The notes under the pieces: generated by a model
Seen by the model: only the letters and a program-made list of their open reading frames with translations
What the model was told of the DNA's origin: nothing
Database searches by the model: none
Program-made: the position numbers and the translations under genes
DNA from: Nocardia wallacei
GTDB taxonomy: Bacteria > Actinomycetota > Actinomycetes > Mycobacteriales > Mycobacteriaceae
Reading direction: 5' to 3'
Assembly: GCF_029869545.1 (NCBI RefSeq)
Contig: NZ_JARWQD010000106.1
Coordinates: 1 to 64,000, forward strand
DNA: 64,000 nucleotides
In this document: piece after piece, positions 16,740-26,367 of the stretch
Layout: every line of letters starts with the position of its first letter
Position numbering within the stretch: position 1 is the first letter of the stretch

Positions 16740-19700
16740 TCCTCGGTCACCTGCCGTCCGGTGTCCTGGACCGGGCAGCTGCCCGAGACCGCGCAGTGGC
16801 GGCAGCCGTCGTTGCGCATGGCGAGGTAGCTGGGCCCGCGCGTGGCGGCGGCCGCCTCGTGGATCGCGCCGCGCCACTGCTCGACACCGTCGGCGTCCAG
16901 CGCGGTCTGCAGGCGCTGGGTGGCGCCCTCCTTGCTGCTCGGCTTGGCGACGTAGACGAGGCGGGCGCCGCCGGGTTCGGCGTCGGGTGAGCCGTCGTCG
17001 AGCGCCCCGGCGGCCGCCGCCACCTGATAGGTCGCCAGCTGTGCGTGCTCCTGCGCGGCCTTCTTGGAGACCGGTGTCTTACCGGTCTTCACGTCCACGA
17101 TCACGAAGCGGCCGAACGCATCTCGCTCCACCCGGTCGACGCGACCGCGGATCCGCACGGTGTACTCGTCCGGCGTGCGGGCCGGGAGTACGCAGTCGAC
17201 CGGCACCTCCACGCCCATCTGCGTGAGTTCGTCACGGGTGTTGCGCAGCCAGGACAGGAACGTATCCAGCATGGTTTCGGTGCGGCGCAGCTCCTGCCGC
17301 GAATGCCAGCTGTGCGGGCCGTCCTCGGCGGTGCCCGGGTCGATCGCCTTCCACGCCCGTACCAGCGCGGCCTTCACCTGCGCCTCGGAGACCTGCCCGG
17401 CCAGCGCCTGCACCAGGGTGTGCACCAGATTGCCCTTGATCGCGTGCGGATTGTCGCCGTCGCTGCCGCCGTGGCGTTCCAGCGCCCAGCGCAGCGGGCA
17501 GGTCTGCAGCAGCTCCACCGTGGACGGGGACAGCGCGACCGGACCCGTGTCCGCGCCCCACAGCGGCAGCTGCGAACTGAGATCGGCGGTGCCGTACCAG
17601 CTGTCGGGGTGCGCACCGGGCACCCCGGCCCGTGCGAGCCGGGCGAGCTGCCCGGCCGCCCGCTCCCGCCGGTGTGGATCGTCCTCGGGATCGCAAGCGA
17701 CACCGCGCAATTCGGCGATCAGGGACTGCACCACGAGGGCTCGGCCGGGATCGATGGGCGGCGGAATACGGCCGGGCTCGCCCGTGCCGGAGGTCTCCTC
17801 CAGTTCGCCGAGGAAGCGGGAGGGCACCAGATCCCGGTCGCCGCTGACCGATTCGACGGCCGTGACCAGCAGCGAGCGCCGGGCCCGGCTGCACGCCAGC
17901 AGCAGCAGGCGCCGCTCCTCGGCCAGGATCGGGGCGGCGCGGCTCACCCGCTCCCCGGAGTCGGCCACGCCCGCAACGAGATCCACGAGGTCCTCGACCC
18001 CCAGCAGGGTGCCGCGCGGGCGCAGATTCGGCCAGATGCCCTCCTGCACACCGGCTACCGCGACCACATCCCATTCCCGTCCGGCCGCCGCGTGCGCGCT
18101 CACGATCGCGACCGCATCGCCGGAATCGGTGAGCGGCGCCGAATCCTGCGGAATCTCCTGCTGTTCCAGATATTCCACGAATCCCGCGACGGTCGCGCGC
18201 GGCAGCCGGTCGACGTAGGCCGCGGCGGCGTCGAACAGCCCGACCGCCGCATCCAGGTCGCGGTCGGCCTGCATCCCGACCGCGCCGCCGCGCTCGGACT
18301 GCCGGACCCACCGCTTCTCCAGGCTCGACGCGGTCCACAGCGCCCACAGCACATCCTCGAGACCGGCACCGCGCCGCGCCGCCTTGCGCGCACGCCCGAC
18401 GGCCTTCAGCACCCGCCGCAGCGGCGCCGCCTCGACCTCGGTGAGCCGATCCAGGATCGTGAAATCCCCGACCCCGGCGACCAACTCCCGCAACACCTCC
18501 GCGGACGTCCGGTCCAAATCCGCCGACTGCACGGAATCCACGGCCTCCCAAGCGAAATCATCATCGGCGGCACTCCCACCCGTCCGCCGACGGCCCGGAA
18601 CCGCAAGATCACCGTCGACGCCTTCCACGGCGTCACGTCGCCCCGAGGACGCCCCACCGCCTTCACCCTCCTCCTGCTTCGCACCCGTTCCGTCCAGCGC
18701 CCCACCGGGCTCGCCCTGTGCCGCACCGGCCGCACTCGGCGCCGCATCGGAATCGCCCGTCGCCGTATCGGATTCGCTGGGCCGGGCATCGTGTTCCGGT
18801 TCTGCGGCGGCGGGTTCCGTCCCGGGTCGGGCCGCGCGGTCGGCGGCTTCCCACGGGTCGTCCGTGGGGCGGCGGGCTCCTCGTTCCAGGAGGGTGCGGC
18901 GGATGCCGCGGCGGAGGCGGCGCAGGCTGATCTGGTCGGCGCCGCCGAGCGGGCCGGACAGCAGGTCGAGGGCGTCGTCCTCGGTGCACAGATCGGGGCG
19001 GTCCTGCTCGCCGGACAGCAGGGCGCGCAGCGACAGCAGCATCCAGGCGGCGCCGCGGCGGCGTGCGAGGGGGACGTCGGGCTTCGGTTGCAGAACAGGC
19101 ACTCCCGCGGCCAGCAGGGCGCGGCGCAGCGGGGCCAGCGACAGCGGCACCGACCGCACGATCACCGCCATCCGCGACCACGGCACCCCGTCGGTCAGAT
19201 GAGCGCGGCGCAGATGGTCGGCGATCAGCGCCGCTTCCTTCGCGGGCGTGGTGAGCACACGGACGAGGACGACGCCGTCGTCCCGCCCGTGTCCATCGCC
19301 GGGACGATCATCGAAACCGGACACCTCGCCGGGACGGTCGTCGAAACCGGGCTGATCGCCGGGGCCGCCTCGGTGCCCAGCGGCGGGACCGACCTCGGGA
19401 TCGCGATCGAGGACCGCCGCGTCGCCGGAGTCGGAAGTTGCCGCGCCCAGGGCGTTCTCGTGCCCGTCGAAACGATGCGGCGCCCGACCGGGCATGCGCG
19501 CCGAGATCCGGACCACGGTGTCGTGAATCGCGCGCGTGGCGCGGTGGTTGTCTCGCAGCACGATGCGCCGCCCCTCGGGCGCCTCCGGATCGAGGGCGAA
19601 GCGCACGTCGGCGCCGCGGAAGGTGAACACGGCCTGGTCCGGATCAGCGGCCACCACCGTCACCGCGGGCCCGGATCCGATGGCCCGGACCAGTTGCGCC

Positions 19701-20578
19701 GCAAGCGGATCCAGGTGCTGGGCGTCGTCGACGAGCAGGCTGTGCAGGCGGTCGCGCTCGGCGGCCAGCAGGTCGGGGTCCAGGGCCAGCACATCGAGCG
19801 CGGCACCGACCAGCTCGGCGGCGTCCAGCGCGGGCGCGCTCGCCTCGGGCGCCTCGACGCCGACCGACCAGCGCAGCAGCATCGCCTGCTCGTAGCGCTC
19901 GGCGAAACGCCCGGCGGCCTCCCATTCCGGCCGGTCGTACCGGCGGCCCAGGTCGATGAGATCCTCCGGCCCCAGCCCGCGCTCGGTGGCGCGCAACATC
20001 AGGTCCCGCAATTGCTCGGCGAATCCGACGGTCCCCAGCGCCGGTTGCAGCCGTTGCGGCCACAATTCGGCGCTCGCGCCCCCGAACCCGCTGCGCGCGA
20101 ACCCGTCCTGGATATCGGCCAGTTCACCGCGCAGCATCTCCCGCAGCACCACATCCTGTTCGGCGCCGGTCAGCAGCCGCGGCGGCGGATTGCCGTGCGC
20201 GGCGGCGTGGCGGCGCACGATCGCGAACGCGTACGAATGCACGGTGCGCACCAGCGGCTCCCGGGCCGCCCCGGGAACCCCGCCGAACGCCCCGGACAGC
20301 TGCCGGGTGACGGCATTGCGCACGCGCAGCGCCGCCTGCTTCGAATGCGTGAGTACCAGGATCGATTCCGGATCCGCCCCGCCGGTGATCCGATCGGCCG
20401 CGAGATCGGTGAGCAGCGCGGTCTTACCCGTGCCGGGGCCGCCCAGCACCTGCCACGGGCGCCAGCCCGCCTCCGCGGTACCGCTCGCGAACAGCGTCCG
20501 GACGTCGGCGCCCCATTCCCGCGTTCGGGGGGCCGTGTCGCTGCGACGCACCAATCGCACCGAGCTATCCGATCGCAT
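16736..20578 (-). CDS. adnA: AdnA, motor-nuclease subunit of the AdnAB helicase-nuclease
   Basis: A 1280-residue partner of AdnB. The N-terminal UvrD-like motor has Walker A GGPGTGKT (46-53), LILTHSKQAALRVR, a degenerate motif II (LLVDDAQHLDP), motif III AADPDQAVFTFRGAD and IVSAHAAAGREWDVVAVAGVQEG. The C-terminal RecB-family nuclease shows IVDVKTGK and QLATYQ, with cysteines CPLRW and C-terminal CRHCAVSGSC that fit the iron-sulfur cluster of AdnA. ATG at 20578 is used; GTG at 20581 is equally possible. It is about 200 residues longer than M. tuberculosis AdnA because of two acidic, Gly/Pro/Ala-rich insertions (about residues 380-433 and 577-673). Divergent from lipV; ATGA overlap with adnB. 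Confidence 0.94.
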   Translation of the reverse strand: MRSDSSVRLVRRSDTAPRTREWGADVRTLFASGTAEAGWRPWQVLGGPGTGKTALLTDLAADRITGGADPESILVLTHSKQAALRVRNAVTRQLSGAFGGVPGAAREPLVRTVHSYAFAIVRRHAAAHGNPPPRLLTGAEQDVVLREMLRGELADIQDGFARSGFGGASAELWPQRLQPALGTVGFAEQLRDLMLRATERGLGPEDLIDLGRRYDRPEWEAAGRFAERYEQAMLLRWSVGVEAPEASAPALDAAELVGAALDVLALDPDLLAAERDRLHSLLVDDAQHLDPLAAQLVRAIGSGPAVTVVAADPDQAVFTFRGADVRFALDPEAPEGRRIVLRDNHRATRAIHDTVVRISARMPGRAPHRFDGHENALGAATSDSGDAAVLDRDPEVGPAAGHRGGPGDQPGFDDRPGEVSGFDDRPGDGHGRDDGVVLVRVLTTPAKEAALIADHLRRAHLTDGVPWSRMAVIVRSVPLSLAPLRRALLAAGVPVLQPKPDVPLARRRGAAWMLLSLRALLSGEQDRPDLCTEDDALDLLSGPLGGADQISLRRLRRGIRRTLLERGARRPTDDPWEAADRAARPGTEPAAAEPEHDARPSESDTATGDSDAAPSAAGAAQGEPGGALDGTGAKQEEGEGGGASSGRRDAVEGVDGDLAVPGRRRTGGSAADDDFAWEAVDSVQSADLDRTSAEVLRELVAGVGDFTILDRLTEVEAAPLRRVLKAVGRARKAARRGAGLEDVLWALWTASSLEKRWVRQSERGGAVGMQADRDLDAAVGLFDAAAAYVDRLPRATVAGFVEYLEQQEIPQDSAPLTDSGDAVAIVSAHAAAGREWDVVAVAGVQEGIWPNLRPRGTLLGVEDLVDLVAGVADSGERVSRAAPILAEERRLLLLACSRARRSLLVTAVESVSGDRDLVPSRFLGELEETSGTGEPGRIPPPIDPGRALVVQSLIAELRGVACDPEDDPHRRERAAGQLARLARAGVPGAHPDSWYGTADLSSQLPLWGADTGPVALSPSTVELLQTCPLRWALERHGGSDGDNPHAIKGNLVHTLVQALAGQVSEAQVKAALVRAWKAIDPGTAEDGPHSWHSRQELRRTETMLDTFLSWLRNTRDELTQMGVEVPVDCVLPARTPDEYTVRIRGRVDRVERDAFGRFVIVDVKTGKTPVSKKAAQEHAQLATYQVAAAAGALDDGSPDAEPGGARLVYVAKPSSKEGATQRLQTALDADGVEQWRGAIHEAAAATRGPSYLAMRNDGCRHCAVSGSCPVQDTGRQVTEE
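19296..19355. repeat. In-frame 30-bp tandem repeat within adnA
   Basis: Two 30-base units (19296-19325 and 19326-19355) plus a partial third, each with TCGCCGGGACG and TCGTCGAAACCGG type sequence, encode ten-residue repeats seen as FDDRPGEVSG and FDDRPGDGHG. Length a multiple of three keeps the adnA frame. The block is part of the first low-complexity insertion of AdnA. Confidence 0.8.
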
Positions 20579-20810
20579 CACGGCCGCTATTTCAACAGAC
20601 ACCTCCGACAGAAATTGCCGCGGCGGCAGCAAACTGTGTCGGCCGCGTCCGGCGTATCCGGTCTGTGATACGCGCCGCCCGACGCCGTTATAGGACATCA
20701 GGCGATTTCCCCGGGCGACACGGAATGCGGCACGCCGCACCGGCATACGCATTATTCGAACACATTTTCGATATCGCGCATTTGTCGGGCCCCCTCGGCA
20801 CAATGGTCGC

Positions 20811-21572
20811 GTGCCCGAACTCAACGTCCATCGATTCGGCCCGGCCGACGGCCCCCTGGTGCTCGCCCTGCACGGCCTCACCGGGCACGGTCGGCGCTGG
20901 GCGGCGCTGGCCGCCGAACACCTGCCCGAGGTGCGCATCGTCGCTCCCGATCTGCGCGGGCACGGCCGCTCCCCCGCGCTCCCGCCGTGGACCTTCGAAA
21001 CGGTGGTCGACGACATCGCCCGGCTGCTCGGCGACACCCCGGCCGTCGTACTCGGGCATTCCTTCGGCGGCGCGGCCGGGATCCACCTCGCCCGCCGCCA
21101 TCCCGAGCTGGTGCGCGGGCTCGTGCTGCTGGACCCGGCCATCGGCCTGGACCCGGAGCTGATGCTGCACATCGCCGAGAGCACGCTCGCCGCGCCCGAC
21201 TATCCCGATCGCGAGGCCGCGCGCCTGGACAAGCTGGAGACCGCCTGGAGCGATGTCGAGCCACGGCTGCTGGAGGCCGAACTCACCGAACATCTGGTCC
21301 CCACCCCGGCGGGCCGGATGGCGTGGCGGATGAGCCTGCCCGCCGTCACCTCCTACTGGGGCCAGCTCGCCCGCGATGTCGTGCTCCCGCCCGCCGGAAT
21401 ACCGACCGCACTGGTCCGGGCCGTGAAGTCGCCGTTCGTCACCCCGCAGTTCCGGGCCGCGCTCACCGCGCACCTCGGCGCCGACCTGACGGTGCACGAG
21501 TTCGACTGCGACCACATGGTGGCCCAGGCCCGCCCCGCCGAGACCGCCGCCGTCCTGCGCGCGATGCTCTGA
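20811..21572 (+). CDS. lipV: Alpha/beta hydrolase, LipV-like esterase
   Basis: A 253-residue alpha/beta-hydrolase in the position of M. tuberculosis lipV (Rv3203). It shows the oxyanion HGLTGHGRRW motif (21-30), DLRGHGRS (47-54), the nucleophile elbow GHSFGG (Ser84) and a C-terminal catalytic His in FDCDHMV; the acid is probably in the AVKSPFV region. It should hydrolyse short acyl esters. No signal peptide, so intracellular. GTG at 20811 is the first in-frame start and is in line with the family. It is separated by one base from the alkyltransferase-like gene, indicating an operon, and is divergent from adnA. Confidence 0.87.
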   Translation: MPELNVHRFGPADGPLVLALHGLTGHGRRWAALAAEHLPEVRIVAPDLRGHGRSPALPPWTFETVVDDIARLLGDTPAVVLGHSFGGAAGIHLARRHPELVRGLVLLDPAIGLDPELMLHIAESTLAAPDYPDREAARLDKLETAWSDVEPRLLEAELTEHLVPTPAGRMAWRMSLPAVTSYWGQLARDVVLPPAGIPTALVRAVKSPFVTPQFRAALTAHLGADLTVHEFDCDHMVAQARPAETAAVLRAML

Positions 21573-21573
21573 C

Positions 21574-21870
21574 ATGGCGACGACGGACGCGGAGGTCGAG
21601 CGGGTGCGCGAGCTGGTCGCGGCCATTCCGCCGGGCCGGGTCGCCACCTACGGCGATATCGCCGCGGCGGCGGGGCTGTCGACGCCGCGCACGGTCGGGT
21701 GGATCATGCGCACCGATGCCGCCGATCTGCCCTGGCATCGGGTGCTGCGCGCGAACGGCACCCCGGCCCCGCATCTGGCCCACCGCCAGCTGCGGCGTCT
21801 GGCGGAGGAGGGCTGCCCGATCCGCGGCGACCGCGTGGATCTCGCCGCGGCCCGGCACCGCTTCGAATAG
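21574..21870 (+). CDS. Alkyltransferase-like protein (ATL), MGMT family without catalytic Cys
   Basis: A 98-residue DNA-binding domain of the O6-alkylguanine alkyltransferase family. It retains the HTH core IPPGRVATYGDIAAAAG and the RVLRANG strand, but the active-site PCHR is PWHR (Pro53-Trp54-His55-Arg56). Trp in place of Cys defines ATL proteins, which bind O6-alkylguanine and hand the lesion to nucleotide-excision repair instead of removing the alkyl group. The ATG at 21574 follows the lipV stop by one base. Counterpart of M. tuberculosis Rv3204. Confidence 0.93.
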   Translation: MATTDAEVERVRELVAAIPPGRVATYGDIAAAAGLSTPRTVGWIMRTDAADLPWHRVLRANGTPAPHLAHRQLRRLAEEGCPIRGDRVDLAAARHRFE

Positions 21871-21930
21871 CCCGGCGGCACAACCGCCGAACCGCTCCGC
21901 GCGGCCAGGTCGGCCGGTTACCGTGGAGCC

Positions 21931-22713
21931 ATGTCCACCCGTCTCGCGTGCGTGGTGTTCGATGCGGTGCGGCCGCGGAGCGTGGCCCGGTTCTGGGCCG
22001 AATTGCTGGGCTGGGAGGTGACCGTGGACCGGCCCGGCGAGGTCGACGTGGCCGCACCGGATCCGGACGCGCCCGACGTGGCGCTCACGTTCCTCGCCTC
22101 GCGGCGGCCCAGGTCCGGCCGCAACCGCATCCACCTCGATCTGGCCAGCCGATCGCTGGATCATCAACGCGTACAGGTGGATCGGGCGCTGTCGCTGGGT
22201 GCCCGGCGCATCGATATCGGGCAGGGCCCGGTGCCGTGGACGGTGCTGGCCGACCCGGAGGGCAACGAATTCTGCGTGCTCGAGCCGCGGGAGCAGTACG
22301 TCGACACCGGGGCCGTCGCCGCGATCGTGGTCGACAGCCGCGATCCGGGCCGCCAGGCGCAGTTCTGGTCGGCGGCCTCGGGCTGGCCGATCACCCACGA
22401 CGAACAGCATTCCGCCGGTATCCGCTCGGTCAGCGAGCAGGGACCCTGGCTCGAATTCCTGCTCAGCTCGGAGACCCGGGAGCCCGGCCGCCTCCACCTG
22501 GACCTGGTCTCGTTCCCCACCGACGATCCCGCCGAAGAGGTCGCCCGACTACGCGCCGCCGGCGCAACCCCGGTGCGCCCCACGGATTCTGCCCAGCCCA
22601 GCGCCCCGCCCCGGCCCAACTCTCCTGCGCAAACTCCCCGGACCGAACCACCGGTCATTCTGGCCGACCCGGACACCTACGAGTTCTGCCTCCTACGCCC
22701 CCACACCACCTGA
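21931..22713 (+). CDS. Tandem VOC (glyoxalase-like) domain protein
   Basis: A 260-residue protein with two vicinal-oxygen-chelate modules (residues ~5-120 and ~128-258). Each has the Glyoxalase_6-like pattern: VVFDAVRPRSVARFWAELLGWEV...NRIHLDL...VLADPEGNEFCVLEP and IVVDSRDPGRQAQFWSAASGWPI...RLHLDL...ILADPDTYEFCLLRP. The metal-binding positions of true glyoxalases cannot be confirmed, so an enzymatic role is uncertain. The second module carries a Pro/Ser-rich insertion (SAQPSAPPRPNSPAQTPR, residues ~220-238). Follows the ATL gene by 60 bases on the same strand. Confidence 0.85.
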   Translation: MSTRLACVVFDAVRPRSVARFWAELLGWEVTVDRPGEVDVAAPDPDAPDVALTFLASRRPRSGRNRIHLDLASRSLDHQRVQVDRALSLGARRIDIGQGPVPWTVLADPEGNEFCVLEPREQYVDTGAVAAIVVDSRDPGRQAQFWSAASGWPITHDEQHSAGIRSVSEQGPWLEFLLSSETREPGRLHLDLVSFPTDDPAEEVARLRAAGATPVRPTDSAQPSAPPRPNSPAQTPRTEPPVILADPDTYEFCLLRPHTT

Positions 22714-22841
22714 CACCGCCACACCCCTATTCCCGTCACTTCCGAAACTCGGTCTGGTGGGGTTCTGCGTGCGGGGTGGGGGAAGTGGGGACCTTCACGA
22801 ACTACGATCGGCGGCATGGGCAAGTTGACGGGCGGCGGCTC

Positions 22842-24578
22842 GTGACCGACTTCGACACGATCGTGCTGGCCGGAGGTCGCGCCACCCGGATGGGTGGGGT
22901 GGACAAGCCCGCGATCGTGGTCGGGGGGCGCTCGATGCTGGACGCGGCGCTGACCGCGGTCGCCGCCGGGGCGCGCACGGTCGTGGTCGGCCCGCATCGC
23001 CCCGAGCTGGCCCCGGACATCCGGCAGGTGCAGGAGGTTCCGGCCGGGGCGGGCCCGGTGGCCGCCATCGCGACCGGGCTGCGGACGCTGGACGAATGCG
23101 ATTTCCCGGCCCGCCTGGTGGTGGTGCTGGCGGCCGATATGCCGTTCCTGACCCCGGCGACGATCGACGAATTACTCAGGGCCGCAGCCGAATCCGGCGC
23201 CGATGCGGTATTCGCGGCCGACGAGTCCGGGCGTCCGCAGTATCTGGCCGGGGTCTGGCGGCGCAAGGCGCTGCTGGCGGGGCTCGACCGGCTGGATTCG
23301 GTGATGAACCAGCCGATGAAGGCGCTGGTCCCCGCCGCTACCGCCACGGTGCCGCTGTCCGGCGTCACCGACTGCGACACCCCCGACGAGGTACGCCGGG
23401 CCCGCGCCCACGCGGCGCCGCTCACGCTCGACGACGCGCGAAGTGTGGTGCGCCGCACCATGTCCCGGCTGCCCGAGCACCAGGTACCGCTGCGTTCGGC
23501 CCGCGGCGCCGCGCTCGCCGCACCGCTCGCCGCGGCCGAGGCGCTACCGCGATTCGACGTGTCGGCGATGGACGGCTACGCGGTGTCCGGGGACGGCCCG
23601 TGGCAGCTGCGGCGCGATGTCGGATTCGCGGGCGGTGAGCGTCCGGTCGGCCTGCTGCCCGGCGAGGCGGTCCGCATCGCGACCGGCGCGCACGTGCCGG
23701 AGGGCACCACCGCGGTCGTCCGCGACGAATACGTCGGCCTGGACGCGAACGGCGTGCTGGACCGGCTGCCCGACGCCCCGGTCCGCGACGATGTCCGTCG
23801 CCGCGGCGAGGATTGGCAGCCCGGCGACACCGTCGCGCCCGAGGGCGCCCCGGTCTCGGCGGCGCTGGTCTCGGTGGCCGCCTCCGCCGAGGTCACCACG
23901 GGGTGGGTACGCGGCCCGGTGCGGGCGCGCATCGTCATGACCGGTGACGAGATTCGCAGCGAGGGCCCGCTGCGTCCGGGCCAGACGCGCGATTCGATCG
24001 GCCCCGTCCTGCCCGACCTGCTGGCCTCGTGCGGGGTGCACGCCCTGGACCGGGTCCACCTGCGCGATACGCCCAACGGTTTCGACGAGGTGCTCGACGC
24101 CGCGGCCGACTGCGAGCTACTGGTGATCGTCGGCGCCACCGGCGGCGGCGCGGCCGATCAGCTCCGCGCGGCCCTGGATCGCACCCGCGCGCGAATCCTG
24201 GTGCACCGCTTGCGAATGCGCCCCGGCGGTTCCACGGTGATCGCCGAAACCGAGTCCGGCACAGCGGTTCTGGGCCTGCCCGGCAATCCCTTCGCGGCGG
24301 TGGCCACGCTGCTCGCCCTGACCCCCGCGATCGTCGAGGGCCGCACCGGCCGCATCCCGGCACGCCCGATCACCGGCCCGCTGCTGAACGCGGCCGAAAT
24401 CACCGGCCCCGCACCCCGTATCGTGCCCGCCCGCACCGCCCCGGAGGGCGGCTGGCTGGGCGACGCCGCCGTCCGCACCGCCCACCTCGCGGGCCTGCTC
24501 GGCCGCGACGGACTGGTGATCGTCCCCCCGAACGCGGTCGACGGCACCCACGTCGAATTCCTCCCCCTCCCGGGCTAG
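22842..24578 (+). CDS. MobA-MoeA fusion: molybdenum cofactor guanylyltransferase / molybdotransferase
   Basis: A 578-residue fusion of two cofactor enzymes. Residues 1-195 are MobA-like: LAGGRATRMGGVDKP (9-23) is the GTP-binding signature, AADMPFL the metal-site Asp, and NQPMKAL follows. Residues ~205-578 are MoeA-like: FDVSAMDGYAV, VRIATGAHVPEGTTAVV, RRRGEDW, MTGDEI, and the C-terminal GLPGNPFAA. MoeA inserts molybdate into molybdopterin; MobA adds GMP to make the bis-MGD form required by NarG-type enzymes. The natural fusion therefore covers the last steps for a DMSO-reductase-family cofactor. GTG at 22842 is the first sensible start before VTDFDTIVLAGG. The narG operon lies 9 kb downstream. 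Confidence 0.92.
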   Translation: MTDFDTIVLAGGRATRMGGVDKPAIVVGGRSMLDAALTAVAAGARTVVVGPHRPELAPDIRQVQEVPAGAGPVAAIATGLRTLDECDFPARLVVVLAADMPFLTPATIDELLRAAAESGADAVFAADESGRPQYLAGVWRRKALLAGLDRLDSVMNQPMKALVPAATATVPLSGVTDCDTPDEVRRARAHAAPLTLDDARSVVRRTMSRLPEHQVPLRSARGAALAAPLAAAEALPRFDVSAMDGYAVSGDGPWQLRRDVGFAGGERPVGLLPGEAVRIATGAHVPEGTTAVVRDEYVGLDANGVLDRLPDAPVRDDVRRRGEDWQPGDTVAPEGAPVSAALVSVAASAEVTTGWVRGPVRARIVMTGDEIRSEGPLRPGQTRDSIGPVLPDLLASCGVHALDRVHLRDTPNGFDEVLDAAADCELLVIVGATGGGAADQLRAALDRTRARILVHRLRMRPGGSTVIAETESGTAVLGLPGNPFAAVATLLALTPAIVEGRTGRIPARPITGPLLNAAEITGPAPRIVPARTAPEGGWLGDAAVRTAHLAGLLGRDGLVIVPPNAVDGTHVEFLPLPG

Positions 24579-24729
24579 TTCCCGAGTGGCCCACGATAAT
24601 CGCGGCGAACTGGCTGTCTTCCGGACGCCGCGCCACACCGTGCCACCGCGCATCGTCTCTACATGCGCCACCATCTGACCATTACGGCGCATCATTTCAC
24701 GCTCGCGGTGTGACGACGGAGAGCCCGGT

Positions 24730-26367
24730 TCAGGCACCGAGGGCCAGCGCCTCCCGACCGACCCGGTCGGGTTCGGGGGTCGGGACCGCCGCCAGCAGGC
24801 GGCGCGTGTAGTCCTCGCGGGGCCGTCCGAAAACCTCTGTGGGCGGACCGGTTTCGACGACGGATCCGCCCTGCAGCACGACGACACGATCCGCAACCTG
24901 ATGCACCACCGCCAGGTCGTGGCTGATGAACAGGCAGGCGAAACCGAATTCGGCGCGCAGGTCGGCGAACAGGTCCAGCACCCGGGCCTGGACCGAGACG
25001 TCCAGCGCGCTGGTGGGTTCGTCGGCCACCAGCAGGCGCGGCGCCAGCGCGAGCGCACGCGCGAGAGCGACGCGCTGGCGCTGCCCGCCGGACAGTTCGC
25101 CGGGGCGGCGACCGGCGTAATCGCGTGGCAGGCGGACCGATTCGAGCAGTTCGGCCACCCTGGCGCGCAACAGCGAACCGGTCGCCGCGCGATGCACAAG
25201 CAGCGGTTCGCCGATGGATTCCTCGATCGTGCGGCGCGGATTCAGCGAGGCGGCGACGTCCTGGTGCACCAGCGCCACGTTCTTGCGGATCGCGCGCAGT
25301 TCGCGCGGCGACAGCCCACGCAGCGAGGTCCCGTGCAGCACGACCTCGCCGGTGTCGGCCGGGACCAGTCCGAGCGCGGCTCGGCCCAGAGTGCTTTTGC
25401 CCGAACCGGATTCGCCGACCAGCCCGATCACCTCGCGCGGGGCCACCGACAGCGACACCTCGCGCAGCGCCCGGAACCGTTTACCACGGTCACGGTAGAC
25501 CACCGCGAGATCTCGTATCCGCAGGACCGGTTCCGCCGAATCCTGTTCGGGTACTTCCACACTCGATTCCGAAGCGGTCCTGTCCACCTCCGGAAGTCGC
25601 GGCACCGACGCGAGCAGGGCCCGGGTATAGCTCTCGGAAGGCGACTCGAACAGCTCCCGCACCGGTTGCTGCTCCACGATCCGGCCGCCGTGCATCACCA
25701 CCACCCGATCGGCGATCTCGGCGACCACTCCCAGGTTGTGGGTGATGAACAGGATCGCGGTTCCCTTGTCCCGCTGCAGTCTCCGCAGCAGTTCGAGAAT
25801 CTCCGCCTGCACCGTCACATCGAGAGCGGTGGTGGGCTCGTCGGCGATGAGCAGCTCCGGATCGCCCGACAGCGCCAGCGCGATGACGACCCGCTGTTTC
25901 TGCCCGCCCGACAGCTGATGCGGATACCACTCGACGCGGCGCTCGGGTTCCGGAATATCCACCAGGCCGAGCAGTTCCACCGCCCGCGCCCGGGCAGCGG
26001 CCCGCGAGATCGGGCCGTGCGCGCGCAGCGCCTGGATGATCTGGGTCCCGATCTTCTGCACCGGATTCAGCGCCGTCTGCGGCTCCTGGAAGACCATGGC
26101 CGCCCGGGTACCGCGCAACTCGCGGAGCTGCCGCTCATCCGCATCCACAATCTCGTTCCCGCCCAACCGGATCGAGCCCGCGGCGCGGCCTCCGGACGGC
26201 AGCAATCCCAGCGCCGACCGGGCCGTCAGCGACTTCCCCGAACCGGATTCACCGACCAGGGCGACGACTTCGCCGCGGCCGACCGTCAGCGTGATGTCGT
26301 CGACGACCGTGCGCGCGCCGAAAGACACGGACAGGCCCGTGATTTCGAGGATCGGTCCCGTACTCAT
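24730..26367 (-). CDS. Dipeptide/oligopeptide-type ABC transporter, fused twin ATPase
   Basis: A 545-residue protein holding two complete ABC ATPases in tandem (about residues 5-265 and 280-535), the DppD-DppF fused form. Both Walker A boxes (GESGSGKS, 39-46, and a second near 313-320), both signatures (LSGGQKQR and LSGGQRQR), Walker B ([26 protein letters not shown]) and H-loops ([16 protein letters not shown]) are intact. Each half would hydrolyse ATP to power import through the two permeases. ATG at 26367 overlaps the permease stop (ATGA). Last gene of a four-gene operon headed by a polycysteine leader, which suggests a sulfur-containing substrate rather than ordinary peptides. Confidence 0.92.
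   Translation of the reverse strand: MSTGPILEITGLSVSFGARTVVDDITLTVGRGEVVALVGESGSGKSLTARSALGLLPSGGRAAGSIRLGGNEIVDADERQLRELRGTRAAMVFQEPQTALNPVQKIGTQIIQALRAHGPISRAAARARAVELLGLVDIPEPERRVEWYPHQLSGGQKQRVVIALALSGDPELLIADEPTTALDVTVQAEILELLRRLQRDKGTAILFITHNLGVVAEIADRVVVMHGGRIVEQQPVRELFESPSESYTRALLASVPRLPEVDRTASESSVEVPEQDSAEPVLRIRDLAVVYRDRGKRFRALREVSLSVAPREVIGLVGESGSGKSTLGRAALGLVPADTGEVVLHGTSLRGLSPRELRAIRKNVALVHQDVAASLNPRRTIEESIGEPLLVHRAATGSLLRARVAELLESVRLPRDYAGRRPGELSGGQRQRVALARALALAPRLLVADEPTSALDVSVQARVLDLFADLRAEFGFACLFISHDLAVVHQVADRVVVLQGGSVVETGPPTEVFGRPREDYTRRLLAAVPTPEPDRVGREALALGA

Noticed and set aside
17045..20668. 1207-codon plus-strand open frame opposite adnA
   Set aside because: Antisense shadow of a high-GC gene: no domain, rich in Arg/Gly/Gln/His. 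The minus-strand frame encodes clear AdnA motifs.
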